A stretch of DNA of 64,000 nucleotides, taken from assembly GCF_017591425.1 (NCBI RefSeq), contig NW_024465434.1, forward strand, positions 1,488,001-1,552,000. Reading direction: 5' to 3'. The notes under the pieces are model-generated. The model worked only from the letters and a program-made list of their open reading frames with translations. It ran no database searches and had not been told where the DNA came from. This stretch comes from Ochotona curzoniae (taxonomy: Eukaryota > Chordata > Mammalia > Lagomorpha > Ochotonidae). Shown here piece by piece: positions 46,179-57,780 of the stretch (position 1 is the first letter of the stretch; each line of letters opens with the position of its first letter). The translations under genes and the position numbers were made by a program.

Positions 46179-47129
46179 CAGCTCATCTAGGGCAGCAGGG
46201 TTACATCAACTGCTCTACAGAAGTTAGAAAATGAAACAGGTTGAACAATTCTCCTGGCCAAGCTTTGCAGCATATTTCTGGATCTGTGGATATACTACGG
46301 TAGACTTTGTCAACAAGTAGACCTTGGAAAGATTTTCTCAGCTCTGGAGCAATAACTTCTCAGAATGATCAAAAGCACTCAAGTAACACCCTTGGGACAC
46401 TCTTGCACATATCAGGGTTTTTAAGGCATCAGAAAACAACAAAGCAACAGATTGTTCTCTGTCCCATCTGCTGATGTAGCTTGACTACAAGGACTGGCCC
46501 CCTTCCTGTCTTCCCTTCCAGACACAGGAGGTAAAAAAACAAATGCTGAAACTTTTGTCTCATCCATCTTCTTCTATGCTTGAACTTTCCCACCCCAATC
46601 AGAGCCCTATATGGACATGCATTCCTTTCAACTATGTAAACAATATTAAAAACAAAATAGAAAATTAAGATGAAATAATAAGTCTTTAAAAAGGGTATTG
46701 ACAAAGGAAATAACAAGGGCAAAGGTGCTAAGGCGAGGATGGACATTCTTTTCAAGAAAAAGAAAGATATCTTAACGCAGCCTGGGTATAGTGGGCATGG
46801 GAAAAAAGTAAAATGGGGTAAGTATGTTTGAACGAGCCAGACAACATTTTCTGAGAGTAGTTCAAACCTAAATAGAGAAACCAAATTAAATAATGTTTCC
46901 AGATGTTTATTGCGACACTTCAATGCTTGATTATAGATATAAGATATTAGTAACTTAAGCCTTGTAGATTTTCTGGGAGTATAAGGAGAACACAAATATT
47001 TTGTAAGACGGTACAAATGAACGCAGTGCTGGATATTTAAATTGAATATGGATTATAGGATGCAAGATCTGCAATAAGAGAGAGAGGTCAGTACATCAGG
47101 GTCTTAAAGGCATGGTAGTGATCTTTGTA
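46179..47129. other. Unassigned DNA, partly L2-like
   Basis: 'caagggcaaaggtgctaagg' near 46714 and 'tcagggtcttaaaggcatgg' near 47097 resemble antisense L2. The longest open frame of the window (minus, 46429-47016, 195 codons) crosses this region. It is Phe/Leu/Tyr-rich with no domain and overlaps the L2-like text, so I treat it as chance. Confidence 0.4.
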
Positions 47130-47225
47130 GGGGCCAGCAGGGTGGTACAGCAAGCTAATCCTCTACCTGAGACATCAGCATCCTTATGGGCATTGGTTCA
47201 CATCCAGATTGCTCCACGTCTGATC
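47130..47225 (+). mobile_element. CSINE2 5' fragment
   Basis: 'ggggccagcagggtggtaca' head with 'gacatcagcatccttatggg' and 'ccagattgctccacgtctga'. Breaks off soon after. Confidence 0.78.
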
Positions 47226-48125
47226 CAGCTGTGCATGGGAAATGTCCCTTGGGGACTCATTCATTCCTCCATCAATTAGGTTTTGAGTATTTCTTGTTTG
47301 GAGTCATTGACTTATAACAATGCACAAAACAGGGCCCAGCACGGTGCAGCAAGTGGTTAAAGTCCTAGCCTTGCATGCCCAGGAACCCATATGGGCACAG
47401 GTTCTATCCCCGCAGCCCCGCTTTCCTTCCAGCTCCCTGCCTGTGGCCCGGGAAAGCAGTCCAGGACAGCCCAAAGCTTTGGGACCCTGCACCCGCGTGC
47501 GAGACCCGGAAGAGGCTCCTGGCTTCGGATCAGCATAGCATCGGCTGTTGCGCTCACTTGGGGAGTGAATCATCGGACGGAAGATCTTCTCTCTGTCTCT
47601 CCTCTCTGTATATCTGCCTTTCCAATGAAAAAATAATAAAAATAAATCTTTAAAAAAAATGCACAAAACAGACAAAAAGTCCTGCTTGACTGGATTTTTG
47701 AATTTTACTAGAAGAGAGACAATAAACCAAGATATCACATACACACATGCACACCTTTGTTACACATCAAATAAAATGTCAGGTGTGATGAGTGGCCGAG
47801 ATTAGGGATGGAGAGGTGCCACGGGCATGATCACGTAGAAACCTTCATGAGTCATGACAGATTTTCACCTCTTTCTTTAGTTCGGTGAAGTATTCTGGTT
47901 TTGGGGATGATATTATCTGATTTGCATTGATAAATGGATCACTAGGGTTATTGTCCAAAAGACTGAGCTTTAGGGATTAAGAAGAGAAATCTACCAAGAT
48001 GTTCCTGGAGTGAGGGGGTAAGAGCTAGCGGTTCTTCCCCATGTGAGGACAAGTGTAGTGAAGGTAAAGAAAAGGAGTTGAATTCAGGTGTACTTTGAAG
48101 TTAGAATATTAAAAATATTAGGCTC
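47226..48125 (-). mobile_element. L2-type LINE remnant, antisense
   Basis: The 3' end lies at the left ('ctcattcattcctccatcaa'), then 'caatgcacaaaacagacaaa', 'agagagacaataaaccaaga', 'atctgatttgcattgataaa' and 'aaaggagttgaattcaggtg'. This order matches the antisense of the old mammalian repeat I associate with L2. A young CSINE splits it at 47332. Confidence 0.6.
47332..47658 (+). mobile_element. Full-length young CSINE with 12-bp TSD
   Basis: Complete copy flanked by 'atgcacaaaaca' at 47320-47331 and 47659-47670. Same young subfamily as 20371 and 43901. All open frames across it on both strands are SINE shadows. Confidence 0.96.
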
Positions 48126-48353
48126 TTGTTCAGCTGTGTGTGAACGGTGACTTTTGGAAATTCGCTTGGCTTGTTCAACCCCAAGAGACAGCTTCCACTA
48201 GTCTGGCTTGCTTGGGATTCAAATTTGGCAGCATTTCATGTTTATGGTTGCATTTATACCCTTCTAACAGCTCTGTGTGATGGGTCTCATTAAACATTAT
48301 GCAAATTACTACATAGCATGCATTGTGTAAGTGGTGTAACAAAGCTAAAATTG

Positions 48354-48545
48354 GGCCAGTGGTATGGTGTAGTGAGTAAAGTCTTCTACCTAGGAGGTCA
48401 GCACCCCATAAGGTTTGAATCCTGGCTTCTCCACTCCCAATTCAGCTCCCTGCTAGTTAGGTTGGGAGGGCCGCTGAAGATAGTCCAAGTGCTTGGGCCC
48501 CTGCCCCCAGGTGGGAGACCTGGGAGAAACTCAACGGCTTTTTTT
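48354..48545 (+). mobile_element. CSINE2, 3'-truncated
   Basis: 'gggccagtggtatggtgtag', 'tcctggcttctccactccca', 'ccaggtgggagacctggg'. It stops at 'aactcaacggctt', where unrelated T-rich text begins. Confidence 0.83.
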
Positions 48546-48577
48546 CAAGTTTCACTTATTTATATTTGGAGAGGCAA

Positions 48578-48882
48578 GGACAGGCATTTGCTGCAGTAGT
48601 TAAGACCCTGTTTTGGGATACCTATATCCTATAGTTCAGCGGTTTTGTTTCTGAAGTCATTTCCTTTACTCATCTGTGGAAGGCAGAAGATGGTGTCTCA
48701 GCTACTTTGGGGGCTGCCACTCTGGTGGGAAGCCCAAATTTCTGGGATGCTTGCTGTTGGTCTCAGCTAGCCCAGCCTGTTGTACATATTTGAATGGCAG
48801 GTATCTCCTCTTTCCCTCTCTGTAATTCCTGATACATTCTATCTCTATATAAATAAATTAAATAAATTAAAGAAAAAAAACC
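48578..48882 (+). mobile_element. CSINE2, diverged
   Basis: 'caggcatttgctgcagtagt' head, 'tcatctgtggaaggcagaag', 'cagctagcccagcctgttgt' and tail 'tataaataaattaaataaat'. Confidence 0.75.
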
Positions 48883-48889
48883 AGAAACA

Positions 48890-48895
48890 CTTGAC

Positions 48896-48950
<55 letters not shown>

Positions 48951-49180
48951 ATTCCTATTGACTGGATCACTGTTAAAATATACACAACTGCCAGGACAGG
49001 ACAGGCCAAGCTGAGAACCCACAACTAAATGCAGAGCTATCTGGATGGTAGTGGGTACCAGCCACTGCTGTCTTTCAGAATTTGCATCAGTAAACAGGTG
49101 AAATCAAGAGTGGAGTCAGGATTCCAACTCAGCCTGAAATGTTGGCCCAAGCTGAGTTAACCAAGTCAGACATCCTACCC
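48890..49180 (-). mobile_element. CSINE2, antisense, with expanded GA tail
   Basis: 'gagcgagcattcctattgac', 'aggacaggccaagctgagaa' and 'ggagtcaggattccaactca' follow the antisense CSINE2. The tail side is a long GA repeat. Confidence 0.72.
48896..48947. repeat. (GA)n microsatellite
   Basis: About 24 GA units, grown from the pyrimidine-rich 3' end of the antisense CSINE2. Confidence 0.97.
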
Positions 49181-49640
49181 TTGTGTCTTTTAACAGCATT
49201 TTAGAGTTTTACTCAGTCTGTAGAGGTGTGTACATCTTTGGTTCAACAGCAGGACCGTCTATAGAGTTTCATTGCATAAGAAATTCCAGGGACAAAGTTA
49301 ATCTATATAAATCCTCAAAATATGGTTTTAGCTCAGAAACATAACTTTTGTTTCACAGCCCATTGTGTTCTGGTGCCCACATTTCTTGATCTTGCCCCAT
49401 CTTGCCCCTCTATTGTAGAACCTTTCAATTGTGATTGAGGAAAATCTCTTGATATGTATTACTTTTACTTCTGGAATATTATTCTGCATTTATCACATAA
49501 TAGTTTGGCAAAAAAAAAAAGTGACTTTCACTCTGTTTGCCCAAGAACTGGCCTTGTTTGTTTGTTTGTTTGGCTGAGCTAAAGAACAATGAAAAGCATC
49601 CTGAAGGATTAGTGAAGTTGTTGCCTGAAGTAAGACAAAG
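49181..49640. other. Unassigned non-coding DNA
   Basis: Includes a (TTTG)n run near 49556-49573. Otherwise nothing recognised. Confidence 0.45.
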
Positions 49641-50010
49641 GCTTAAGGAGTGAGAAGTCAGGCTGTTAGAGAGCTGTTCTTGTAAATATAAAAATTACTT
49701 AAAATTCTGCCAGGATAGGTAAAAGAAGTAACCTGTGATCTGGCTCTTGAAAACATCAGTAAAGGAATAGAAACGGTGAAGGAGCCAGTATGAATGAGCA
49801 GAGTGTTAAATGCCAGTGGCCTGATATGAAGGTATAAAGAGCCTCTCTGATAGTATGGGGAGGAGGTGAGAAGTGAGTTTTGAAAAGTGTGGGATGGCAG
49901 GTGTTCCCAGGGGTAGCCTACATTCACTTAGAGAAAGTACTGGAGAGAACTTTGGGGAGAAAAGACATGTGCTCCTCAGGGAATGTGGGCAGAGAACGCC
50001 ATGGAAAATT
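49641..50010 (-). mobile_element. Possible L2-type fragment, antisense
   Basis: 'agtatgaatgagcagagtgt' and 'tggctcttgaaaacatcagt' resemble parts of the antisense L2-type repeat seen at 47.2-48.1 kb. Weak. Confidence 0.35.
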
Positions 50011-50494
50011 GTGACCATCTCATTTGTTTCATCAAAGTAAACTAAAGTTCAAAAATGATCATTGATCCAGAATATAACACCTCTAGGTAGCTGCAGAATT
50101 TGGCTTATTAAGCAATTTATAATTACAATAACTACAAAATCTATGCCCTTTACTGAGACAGAAAGCTGATTCAGTGCAATGTTAGAGACATGCTGTTATT
50201 TAGTATAATTAGTCAGCTCAGTCTTTGAACCACTTACCCATGTTTCTTGTTTTGTGGCAATGGGGAGATGGATTCTGTAACTCACCAATGAGAATTGATA
50301 CATATATTTACCATTTTTTTAAAAGAAATTTGTTCAAGGGCAGATCATAGCTGACTTTGGACATTGACAGGCAGTCTTTAGTACTTCAGAACAGGTTTTG
50401 GGAAACAAGAGTTGGTTGTTGAATGGAGTTAATTAATTCTGAGTGTTGTTAGGGACCATCTGCACCCTCAGCTATCCAAAATACTTCAAAACGT
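50011..50494. other. Unassigned non-coding DNA
   Basis: Nothing recognised. Confidence 0.45.
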
Positions 50495-50763
50495 TCAGAC
50501 TGGCAGGCATTTTTCTACCAGTTAAGATGCCCATGAAGTATTTGGCTTCTGATTCTAGCAACCTGCCTGTGCAAATTCTGGGAGGCAGTAGGTGATGTCC
50601 AATCAGTTGGGTCCCGATGCTCATGTGGGAGCCCTTACCCCTCACATTCAACCAGGCTGAGTCCTGAATGCTGTGGACATTTTAGAGGAAGACACAGCAA
50701 TGAGAATTATGTTTTCTTTCTAATTCTTTCTCTCTCTTGAATATTTTTAGAAGAAAAAAAATA
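50495..50763 (+). mobile_element. CSINE2, diverged
   Basis: 'gactggcaggcatttttcta', 'attctgggaggcagtaggtg', 'gctcatgtgggagccctta' and an A-rich end 'agaagaaaaaaaatag'. Confidence 0.72.
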
Positions 50764-51543
50764 GTGGAACAATAAATAAATTACATTTATTTTTAACACT
50801 TTTGAAACATAAGCATAGTTTTTTCATGATATTTACTTTCTTTGATTTTTTTGAAGACTCTGCCTGTACATGGAATTCAATGTTTGTTTGTACCATATTA
50901 ACCATTATTGCATTTTCCATATACTTTTTGAATTACCTGGTATGCAAAACCATGAAATATAATTTTATATCATGGGTCTCTTTCCTGTACAGAGTTTCAT
51001 TTTTCAATTCTGTTCTTTTCATTGAACCAGAATGTAATTTGTTAATTCTTGCAGAAGTTTATAAAATATATTTTTTTCTTTTTGTTGTTTATTCGTTTCC
51101 CTCAAATTCATTTGATCAAAAGGCGGTTGATAGAGTGGGTAGGGTTGCCTTAGCAATTTATACAACAAAAAGTAGAAATCCCAACTAATTTCCAGACAAA
51201 GGTTTTCTGTGGTTTAGAATGTTACTTTTTTCAAACTCAAGTTTAACCTTTTGCTCTATCTAGTAGCAAAAACAACTTAGAGTTTTCTCATTTTATTGTA
51301 ACTTTTTTTCAAACTCATAAAACAAAACTCAAAGCAGACAAATCCAAATCTGTACGCAGAGAGGAAATAAAACCCCGATTTATTTCAAGCCTTCTCCAAT
51401 TGTTATGGAATGTTCTGGCATCATAAAGGGTGTGAAGTGCCTCAAAAAGCCTTACAGTTGAAGACCAAACCCAAAATGACTATGACTCACGACTAGATGA
51501 TAAGCAGACATAGCAAAAAAAAAAAAAGATTTTATGAAAGCAT
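50764..51543. other. Unassigned non-coding DNA
   Basis: A 128-codon plus-strand frame at 50802-51188 is almost entirely hydrophobic and aromatic because the DNA is T-rich. No domain, no upstream context; judged chance. Confidence 0.45.
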
Positions 51544-51863
51544 TTTTTAAAGAATCATTTATTTTTGTTGGAAAGACAGATTTACAGAGAAGCAGAAACA
51601 GAAAATGATCTTCCATCCCTTGTTTCTTTTCATTAGCCAAAATGGCCGGAGCTGTGCCCTGCCAAAACCAGGAACCAGGACCTAGGAGTCTCTTTTGGGT
51701 CTCTCATGTGGGTGTGCAGGACTATAGACATTCTCTACTGCTTTCCCAGGCCACAGGAAAGGAGCTGGATTTGCAGTGGAGCAGCTGGGACACCGACAGG
51801 TGCCCATATGTGATGCTGACACTTGAAGGTGAAGGATTAGTGTGTTGAACTATGGAGCTGGTA
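51544..51863 (-). mobile_element. CSINE
   Basis: Minus-strand copy: 'aagaatcatttatttttgtt', 'gatcttccatcccttgtttc', 'tgctttcccaggccacagga' and 'gttgaactatggagctgg'. Confidence 0.88.
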
Positions 51864-53569
51864 TGCAAGCTATTTTTATTGCAGTAAGGATATTTAGGAT
51901 ACTATAGCCTAGATATGCCCTGCAGAATGCTAAGCATAGATTCCAAATGGAAAAAAAAAAAAACAAGAATGTGTCCAAAAATTTCTCAGTCCTTTTTGAA
52001 ATTGCTGACATAAATTTGCATTAGTGTAGCTATTAATTGTTGTAGCACTGCCCAGCATGCGGAACCATGGGAGACTGGGGTGGGTGAGTTCAGTGTATGA
52101 AAGGTAACAGTTACAAAGACTCAGAAGCCATCAGATTGTAGCAAGGCAGTCGGATAAGACGTACTGAGAATAGAGATTAGTGTGAAATGCATTGCTAACT
52201 AGACAATTCTGTGGAATTGTGTTTGACAAGGTCTTGAGTGATACAGATAAATGATTAATTTTTTCATGTGATATCTAATCTACCCAATGAGATTATAAAT
52301 GTGCTAGTCTCATTTAACATACCATTATAGCACTTATTAGAAAAAATAAGAACACATTCAAAATTCAATATTTGATTAAATGTCTTTCCACTCTACCAGT
52401 TCATGATGAAAACGTATTAACGGCATCTTTCACCATCATGAATTTATATTCTATTCCTAATTATTCATGGGTATCTATAACATAAATTTAATTTTCATTG
52501 ACAGGAGTAACATTTGAAGAATTTTCAGTTTTAGCTAGCACTAGCTTTCTTCCGGCAGTAGAGATGAGATGTGGTCTATTTTCTTCTTCCGATGTCTGTA
52601 CTGAGGAGTTCATTACTGGAGATGTGTTTCACATTGAAAAAGCGTCAACAGCCATCAAAGAATGTCACAGTAAGAACAGTACTCGCAGGCTGCATCCACA
52701 TGCTCTGTACTTCACAGTCTACTCAAGTCCCGCCATCTACCACGCACAAGTATCTGTAGCAACCAGCAAGGGTCAGAGCTGATGAAACCTCATGGCATAA
52801 TCGAAATAGCAGCCGATGTGAGGTATAGAGGATCAAACATGAATAACTAATGTATATTAGAGGGGCCCATGCAAGAGGTGCGCCCTCACACCCCGCCCAG
52901 AAGCTGCCAATGGTGGGCAGCTTGGGTTTATCCCAGGTCTGAAAGCTCAGTGCCACCTACCGGTTCACTGCAGGTACAAAATGCACAGGAATTCCCCTCT
53001 GTTCTCACCCCCGATTCCATCAGGAAGCAGTAGCCCATTCTATGGGTCATGGAGAGAGAAGCTAGTCGTCTTTACCTGAAAGGATGCTGTGTAACAAACC
53101 ACAGCAGCAGCAGCCAAATGTTTCCTGCATCTGCAGCCACTGAGATAAACTCAGGTGGCTTATAAAATCCAACCTTCCATACACTTATTTCTATCCTGTC
53201 AGCCAGTATGTTTAACACACAGAGTCCTTTATTGTGCGAAATAGACTCACACAGGCTCCCTCATTCTTCTTTATAGAACAGACCCTGGATTTTGCTTAGA
53301 AGAGCAAACCTCTCAATTAACTCACATGCAAATTCCAGTGATAGTAATGATCAATTATGAGAAATTCAATAACTAACTCTTGATGTTATTTGCTATATAA
53401 ATGTACAAATGTATAAAACTAAGTGATCCTTGTAATAAACGTTCATTAAACAGCAGTTATTAGTATTTTAAAGCTTTCCAAAAAGGTCATCGGCAGACAT
53501 TTTTTATTTCATTAAATATGCTGCAATTTCATTACTAAGAAAAGCAAATTTCTGTCAATTTTTTAAATT
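51864..53569. other. Unassigned non-coding DNA
   Basis: A 94-codon frame at 52498-52782 follows 'ttttcattgacag', which looks like an acceptor site, but its protein has no recognisable domain. Around 53090, 'ggatgctgtgtaacaaacca' faintly recalls an old LTR. Nothing can be called firmly. Confidence 0.4.
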
Positions 53570-53862
53570 TGTGTCTTCATTTAATTTGAAAGGCAGAGGA
53601 ACAAAGAGACATATAAAGAGCTTCACTCCTCAAATTCTCACAACAGCGAGGAGTGGGACAGGCCAAAGAGCAGCCTGCAACTTAGTGTAGCTGTCCCACC
53701 ATGATGGCAGGCTCCCAAGTATTTGGAGCGCCACCTGCTATCTTCCAGAGAATGCCTTCACAGGGAGCTGGGTGGGAAGAGGAGGACCCAGGAGTCCAAC
53801 CAGACGCCTTGATCTGGGATTCAGACATCACAAATGCTCATCAAAATCACCGTAGCAGATGT
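53570..53862 (-). mobile_element. CSINE2, diverged
   Basis: 'catttaatttgaaaggcaga', 'cacagggagctgggtgggaa', 'gatctgggattcagacatca'. Reads tail to head on the plus strand. Confidence 0.78.
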
Positions 53863-53937
53863 TTATCTCAGAAAATCGAGATTTAGCTTTACCTGAAAAG
53901 CAATGTATACCTACTAGCAGGTCATGGGGTACATTAC

Positions 53938-54055
53938 TATTTCAAGAAGTTCGTGAAAAAAAAGTTAACAAAATATATACTTATTTTGGCACGAAGAACT
54001 ATGCATATTTGCTTCAAACTATGCACTTCCATGAGCTCTTTGAAGATGTGTATTG
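53938..54055. mobile_element. Small inverted-repeat element, copy 2
   Basis: Left end 'ctatttcaagaagttcgtga' and right end 'cttccatgagctctttgaag' are inverted repeats of each other and match copy 1. The centre 'ttattttggcacgaagaact' is typical of the same family. Confidence 0.6.
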
Positions 54056-54579
54056 AGAGAATAGAACTTGTTTCAGGACAAGGCTCTTCCCATTGCTGTC
54101 TTCCCTGTTAGCACTCTTAAGACAATCCTAGTCCTGGCATTCTCTCGAAAACTAGAATTTTTAGCAGAACATATGATGAGATTAAATCCCAAGCACAGTT
54201 ATTGCCTTGTTTACTTAATCATTGTAAGCATCTCATTGCTGCTTTGGAAATGACTTCACTGCTCTGTCTCAAAAATTGAGGAGGCAAATGGGTCATTTAG
54301 TTTTGTTAAGCGAAGTCTTTTGTTGACTCTTTCACTATATTGTACTCTATTGTATGGCATACTATAAAAGTATGTATTAAATCAGTAATGCTTTTTTGAT
54401 CCAAAGTTGTCAGCAAGTTTACTCACCATTTAAATAGTCACAGTCCTAACCTACTTTTCTGTCCTGCTTAAAGTGGCTACCACAAAGTTAAGCTTGGAAA
54501 TTCCTCTTACCAAGATGACGTACAGGAACACGGCTGTACTTGTGACAGGTTTCGTTAGTTAGAAAATGTACTCCTCCAC
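54056..54579. other. Unassigned non-coding DNA
   Basis: Nothing recognised. Confidence 0.45.
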
Positions 54580-54918
54580 GGCTCGGCACAGTGGGCTAGC
54601 ATCTAAAGTCTTCACCTTGCACATGTTGGGATCCCAAATGGGTGCCAGTTCTAATACCAGCAGCCCTGCTTCCCATCCTGCTCCCTGCTTGTGGCCTAGA
54701 AAAGCACTCGAGGATAGCCCAAAGCTTTGGGTCCCTACACCCACATGGGAGACCTGCAAGAGGTTGCTGGGTCCTGGCTCCTGGCTTCGGATTGGCGCAG
54801 CACTGGCCGTTGTGTCCACTTGGGGAGTGAATCAATGGACAGAAGATCTTCCTCTCCGTCCCTCCTCCTCTCTGTACATCTGACTTTGCAATAAAAATAA
54901 ATAAATCTAAAAAATAAA
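54580..54918 (+). mobile_element. Full-length CSINE
   Basis: 'ggctcggcacagtgggctag' head through 'ctttgcaataaaaataaata' tail. Carries the long 'ctggctcctggcttcgga' form. TSD unclear. Confidence 0.93.
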
Positions 54919-55011
54919 AGAAAAAAAAGTGGACTCCCATTCTAGAAAATGCCCCTAATAGGGACTGAAGAAGCTAAAAGGATTTGCTCAAATCATCCAT
55001 AACTATATACT

Positions 55012-55640
55012 CCCTTTTAAAAATTATTTATTTCATTATTCCATGGTACAGTTCCATTGGCACTTAGATTTCTTTTTCTCCTTCCCAAATCCCCACACCT
55101 CTTATTTTTCCCATCATTACAACAGTACACTTTTTTTATAATCAATTGTAAATACATTATTCTGCTAGTTGTTTCCTGATATTATATCAGGCATGGACAA
55201 TGGCACAGAGTCCAGCATCTTATTGTCAAGAACATCCGGCAGTTTCATTGGGAGTCCTACTGTTTACTCTTGTATATGACAATCATCTTCAGAATCAGTA
55301 GCATCACTGCTCTTCTATGGCTTCTTATCTCCAACAATCAAACCTCTGCAAGGAAAAGGGAATCTATGTCCACTACAGCAATAAACTGCATGGTGGCCTA
55401 GAGAGCGACAGTGTCTCGCACAATTCATCTGTCTCTCTTACTGTCATGAATGAATGTCTTTGCCCAAAGACTGAAGGATTCTTATAATTTAAGCTGAACA
55501 CAGAAGAATGAGAAAGAAAAATGACCACTATAAAAAGGATACAACACAAAAAACTGTAAGACAATTGATGATGAGTCACAAACAGAAAGACAGAAACATG
55601 CCTTGGATGTCTGATTGCTGATGGGCACAGAGCAGTAAAA
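55012..55640 (-). mobile_element. LINE-1 3'UTR, antisense
   Basis: 'tggtacagttccattggcac', 'tccttcccaaatccccacac', 'gcatggacaatggcacagag' and 'agcatcttattgtcaagaac' are the antisense of the 3'UTR found forward at 42605-42950. 5'-truncated; its upstream edge is not clear and may extend beyond 55640. Confidence 0.75.
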
Positions 55641-56580
55641 AGAAACAAACAGTTTGCTTTCTAACAGTTATTAAACTTTTGCCTGAGAGGCAATGATGGG
55701 CCATTGAGGAGATGCATCACGGATGACAAGGTGTCTCCTGCCTGACTGGATGATGGCAGAGCGGAATGCTTAGAGCATAGGGGTCAGCATGAAGTCAACA
55801 CAAACAGCAATTACATCTTGATGGTGCATGATGCAAAACAAGCATAGTCCTGCAGGGATAATGAGATGTTCCAATTGACCTAAATGTTTCTAAATGTTAT
55901 ATCAGTTTCATTAATCAAAATAATCCACCTGATAACAACATATCCTGAATCTATTTTTGCATGCTCAGAAGGCAGAAGAAGCACGTGGAAGCAGTTCCCC
56001 CAAATTTCATTCCTGCACCTGTTTTCACACTCATAGATGTCATATCAGCTAAGACTTTGCTAACTGTGTTGCAAAGCTCTGCTTTTCCCTCTGGTCTAGT
56101 GGAGTCAGGCTCCAGATTGGTTCAGATCTGCTAAACAGCAATCTAGGAACAACCGTTCCTTGAGACATGGTCTCATAAAGATGGGAGAAGTCAAGGGGAA
56201 AAGCAAAGCATCCACACATATTTAAAATTTCTGCTCATTTTTATTACTTTCACCAAAAAAATTCCAATGGCTCATGCCGCAAAGAAAGAGGGACTTGTAC
56301 TGACTCAAAGGTGAAGAAGTTAAGTGAATACTTCTTGAATAATATTCCAATCTAGGTGAGAAACTTCTATTTTGGAGAGTTTACACTTTTGGTTGAATTT
56401 TTCTGGGATATAAAATGCCATACACACATGCACGCACACACACACACACATTAACAAATAATTGTGCATGTATACAATGGTAATTGTTTTGCTTAATAAT
56501 TATTGCTTTAGAATTTTTAGAAAGAATAAAGCAAGATTGTAGTTATATGGGATATGTTTTAGGTTTAGCACACAGCATGA
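55641..56580. other. Unassigned non-coding DNA
   Basis: May include more of the antisense L1 at its left edge. Otherwise only a CA repeat at 56421-56451. Confidence 0.4.
56421..56451. repeat. (CA)n microsatellite
   Basis: Imperfect CA tract with 'atgcacg' interruptions. Confidence 0.92.
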
Positions 56581-56596
56581 GGTTTATATTTAATAA

Positions 56597-56926
56597 TTTT
56601 TTAGATTTTATTTTGTAATATTTTTATTGGAAAGGCAGATACACACAGAGAAGGAAATATAGAGAAAAAGATCTGTCCACTGGTTCACTCCCCAACTGGC
56701 TACCAAAATTGGAGCTGAGCCAATCTGAAGCCAGAGCCAGGAGCTTCTTCTGGGTCTCCCATGCAGGTGCAGGGTCCCAAAGCTTTGGTCCATGCTCTGC
56801 TACTTTCTCGGGCCACAATCAGGGAGCTAGATGGAAAGTGAAGCAGCCTGGGATATGAACCAACACCCAAATGGGAACCCACAGATGCAACCCAAGGATT
56901 TAGCTACTAGGCTATCATGCTGGACC
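56597..56926 (-). mobile_element. Full-length CSINE with TSD
   Basis: Minus-strand copy: tail 'ttagattttattttgtaata', body and head 'ggctatcatgctggacc'. Flanked by 'tatatttaat' near 56585 and 56928. Confidence 0.92.
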
Positions 56927-57106
56927 CTATATTTAATATTTCCTTTCCAAAATTTATGTTTTGTACTTCATTTCAATATTGCTCCTAAAGACCACAAACT
57001 TGGTGCTGTTGATAGGTTTTCCATGGACTACACCAAGGAAAGTAGATTTCCTAACTAGTTATGGACTGGAAAAGGCTACATAACATACTGAAAATTGTAT
57101 TTTAAA

Positions 57107-57408
57107 TCAAAGATTTTTTTTTAAGATTTATTTTTATTATTGTTTATTGGAAAGGCAGATATACAGAGAGGAGAGACAGAGAGGAAGATTTTCCATCCGA
57201 TGATTCACTCCCCAAGTGAGCGCAATGGCCCATGGGTCTCCCACGCGGGTGCAGGGTCCCAAAGCCTTGGGCCGTCCTCGACTACTTTCCCGGGCCACAG
57301 GCAGGGAGCTGGAAGGGAAGCGGGGCTGCCGGGATAGAACCGGCGCCCATATGGGATCCCGGGCATGCAAGGCGAGGACCTTAACCACTGTGCCACCGTG
57401 CCGGGCCC
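57107..57408 (-). mobile_element. Young CSINE with internal deletion and 17-bp TSD
   Basis: Flanked by 'gaaaattgtattttaaa' at 57090-57106 and 57409-57425. Ends are intact ('gccaccgtgccgggccc' head). The text jumps from 'gtgagcgcaatggcc' to 'catgggtctcccacgcgg', missing about 35-40 bp present in sister copies such as 63505. Confidence 0.96.
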
Positions 57409-57609
57409 GAAAATTGTATTTTAAAATCTGAAGTATGGTAATTACTTGGAAACCCGTTAACCAATGGATTAATTATGGGGAAGCTAGGTTAGAACAATCT
57501 TGTTCATCATTGTGTTTCAAACGCATACACAGATATAAAGTCTTGAAAAGATTAAAAAAACCATTACAATGCATGAATTTCAAAATGTTCTTCCTCCAAA
57601 TAAGCTTGC

Positions 57610-57780
57610 CTTCATTCCATTTTCCCATGAACATTCTGAAGTCACTTTGTCACTCTGTGTGTGTTTGTGTGTGTTTGTTTTGCTTGTGTCCGAGCATGTG
57701 TCCATCTTCAGAAAGTTCACGGAAAACGTACATCATCTTTTAATTCCACTTTTCATGAATTTACTGAAATTCCACTTCAT
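57610..57780. mobile_element. Small inverted-repeat element(s), copy 3
   Basis: 'catcttcagaaagttcacgg' at about 57702 pairs with 'ttttcatgaatttactgaaa' at about 57747. A further right-end-like 'tttcccatgaacattctgaa' lies at about 57620. This looks like one or two decayed members of the same family. Confidence 0.5.

Noticed and set aside
46429..47016. Longest open frame in the window (195 codons, minus strand)
   Set aside because: Phe/Leu/Tyr-rich, no domain, no retrocopy hallmarks, and the DNA is partly L2-like; a chance frame is the simpler reading.
47304..47744. 146-codon minus-strand frame
   Set aside because: Passes through a full-length CSINE with TSD; a repeat shadow.
48896..48947. 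Repeated units that might suggest a CRISPR-like array
   Set aside because: Simple GA dinucleotide repeat; no spacer structure, and the host is a mammal.
50802..51188. 128-codon hydrophobic frame that looks like a membrane protein
   Set aside because: Hydrophobicity follows from T-rich DNA. No conserved motif, leader or context.
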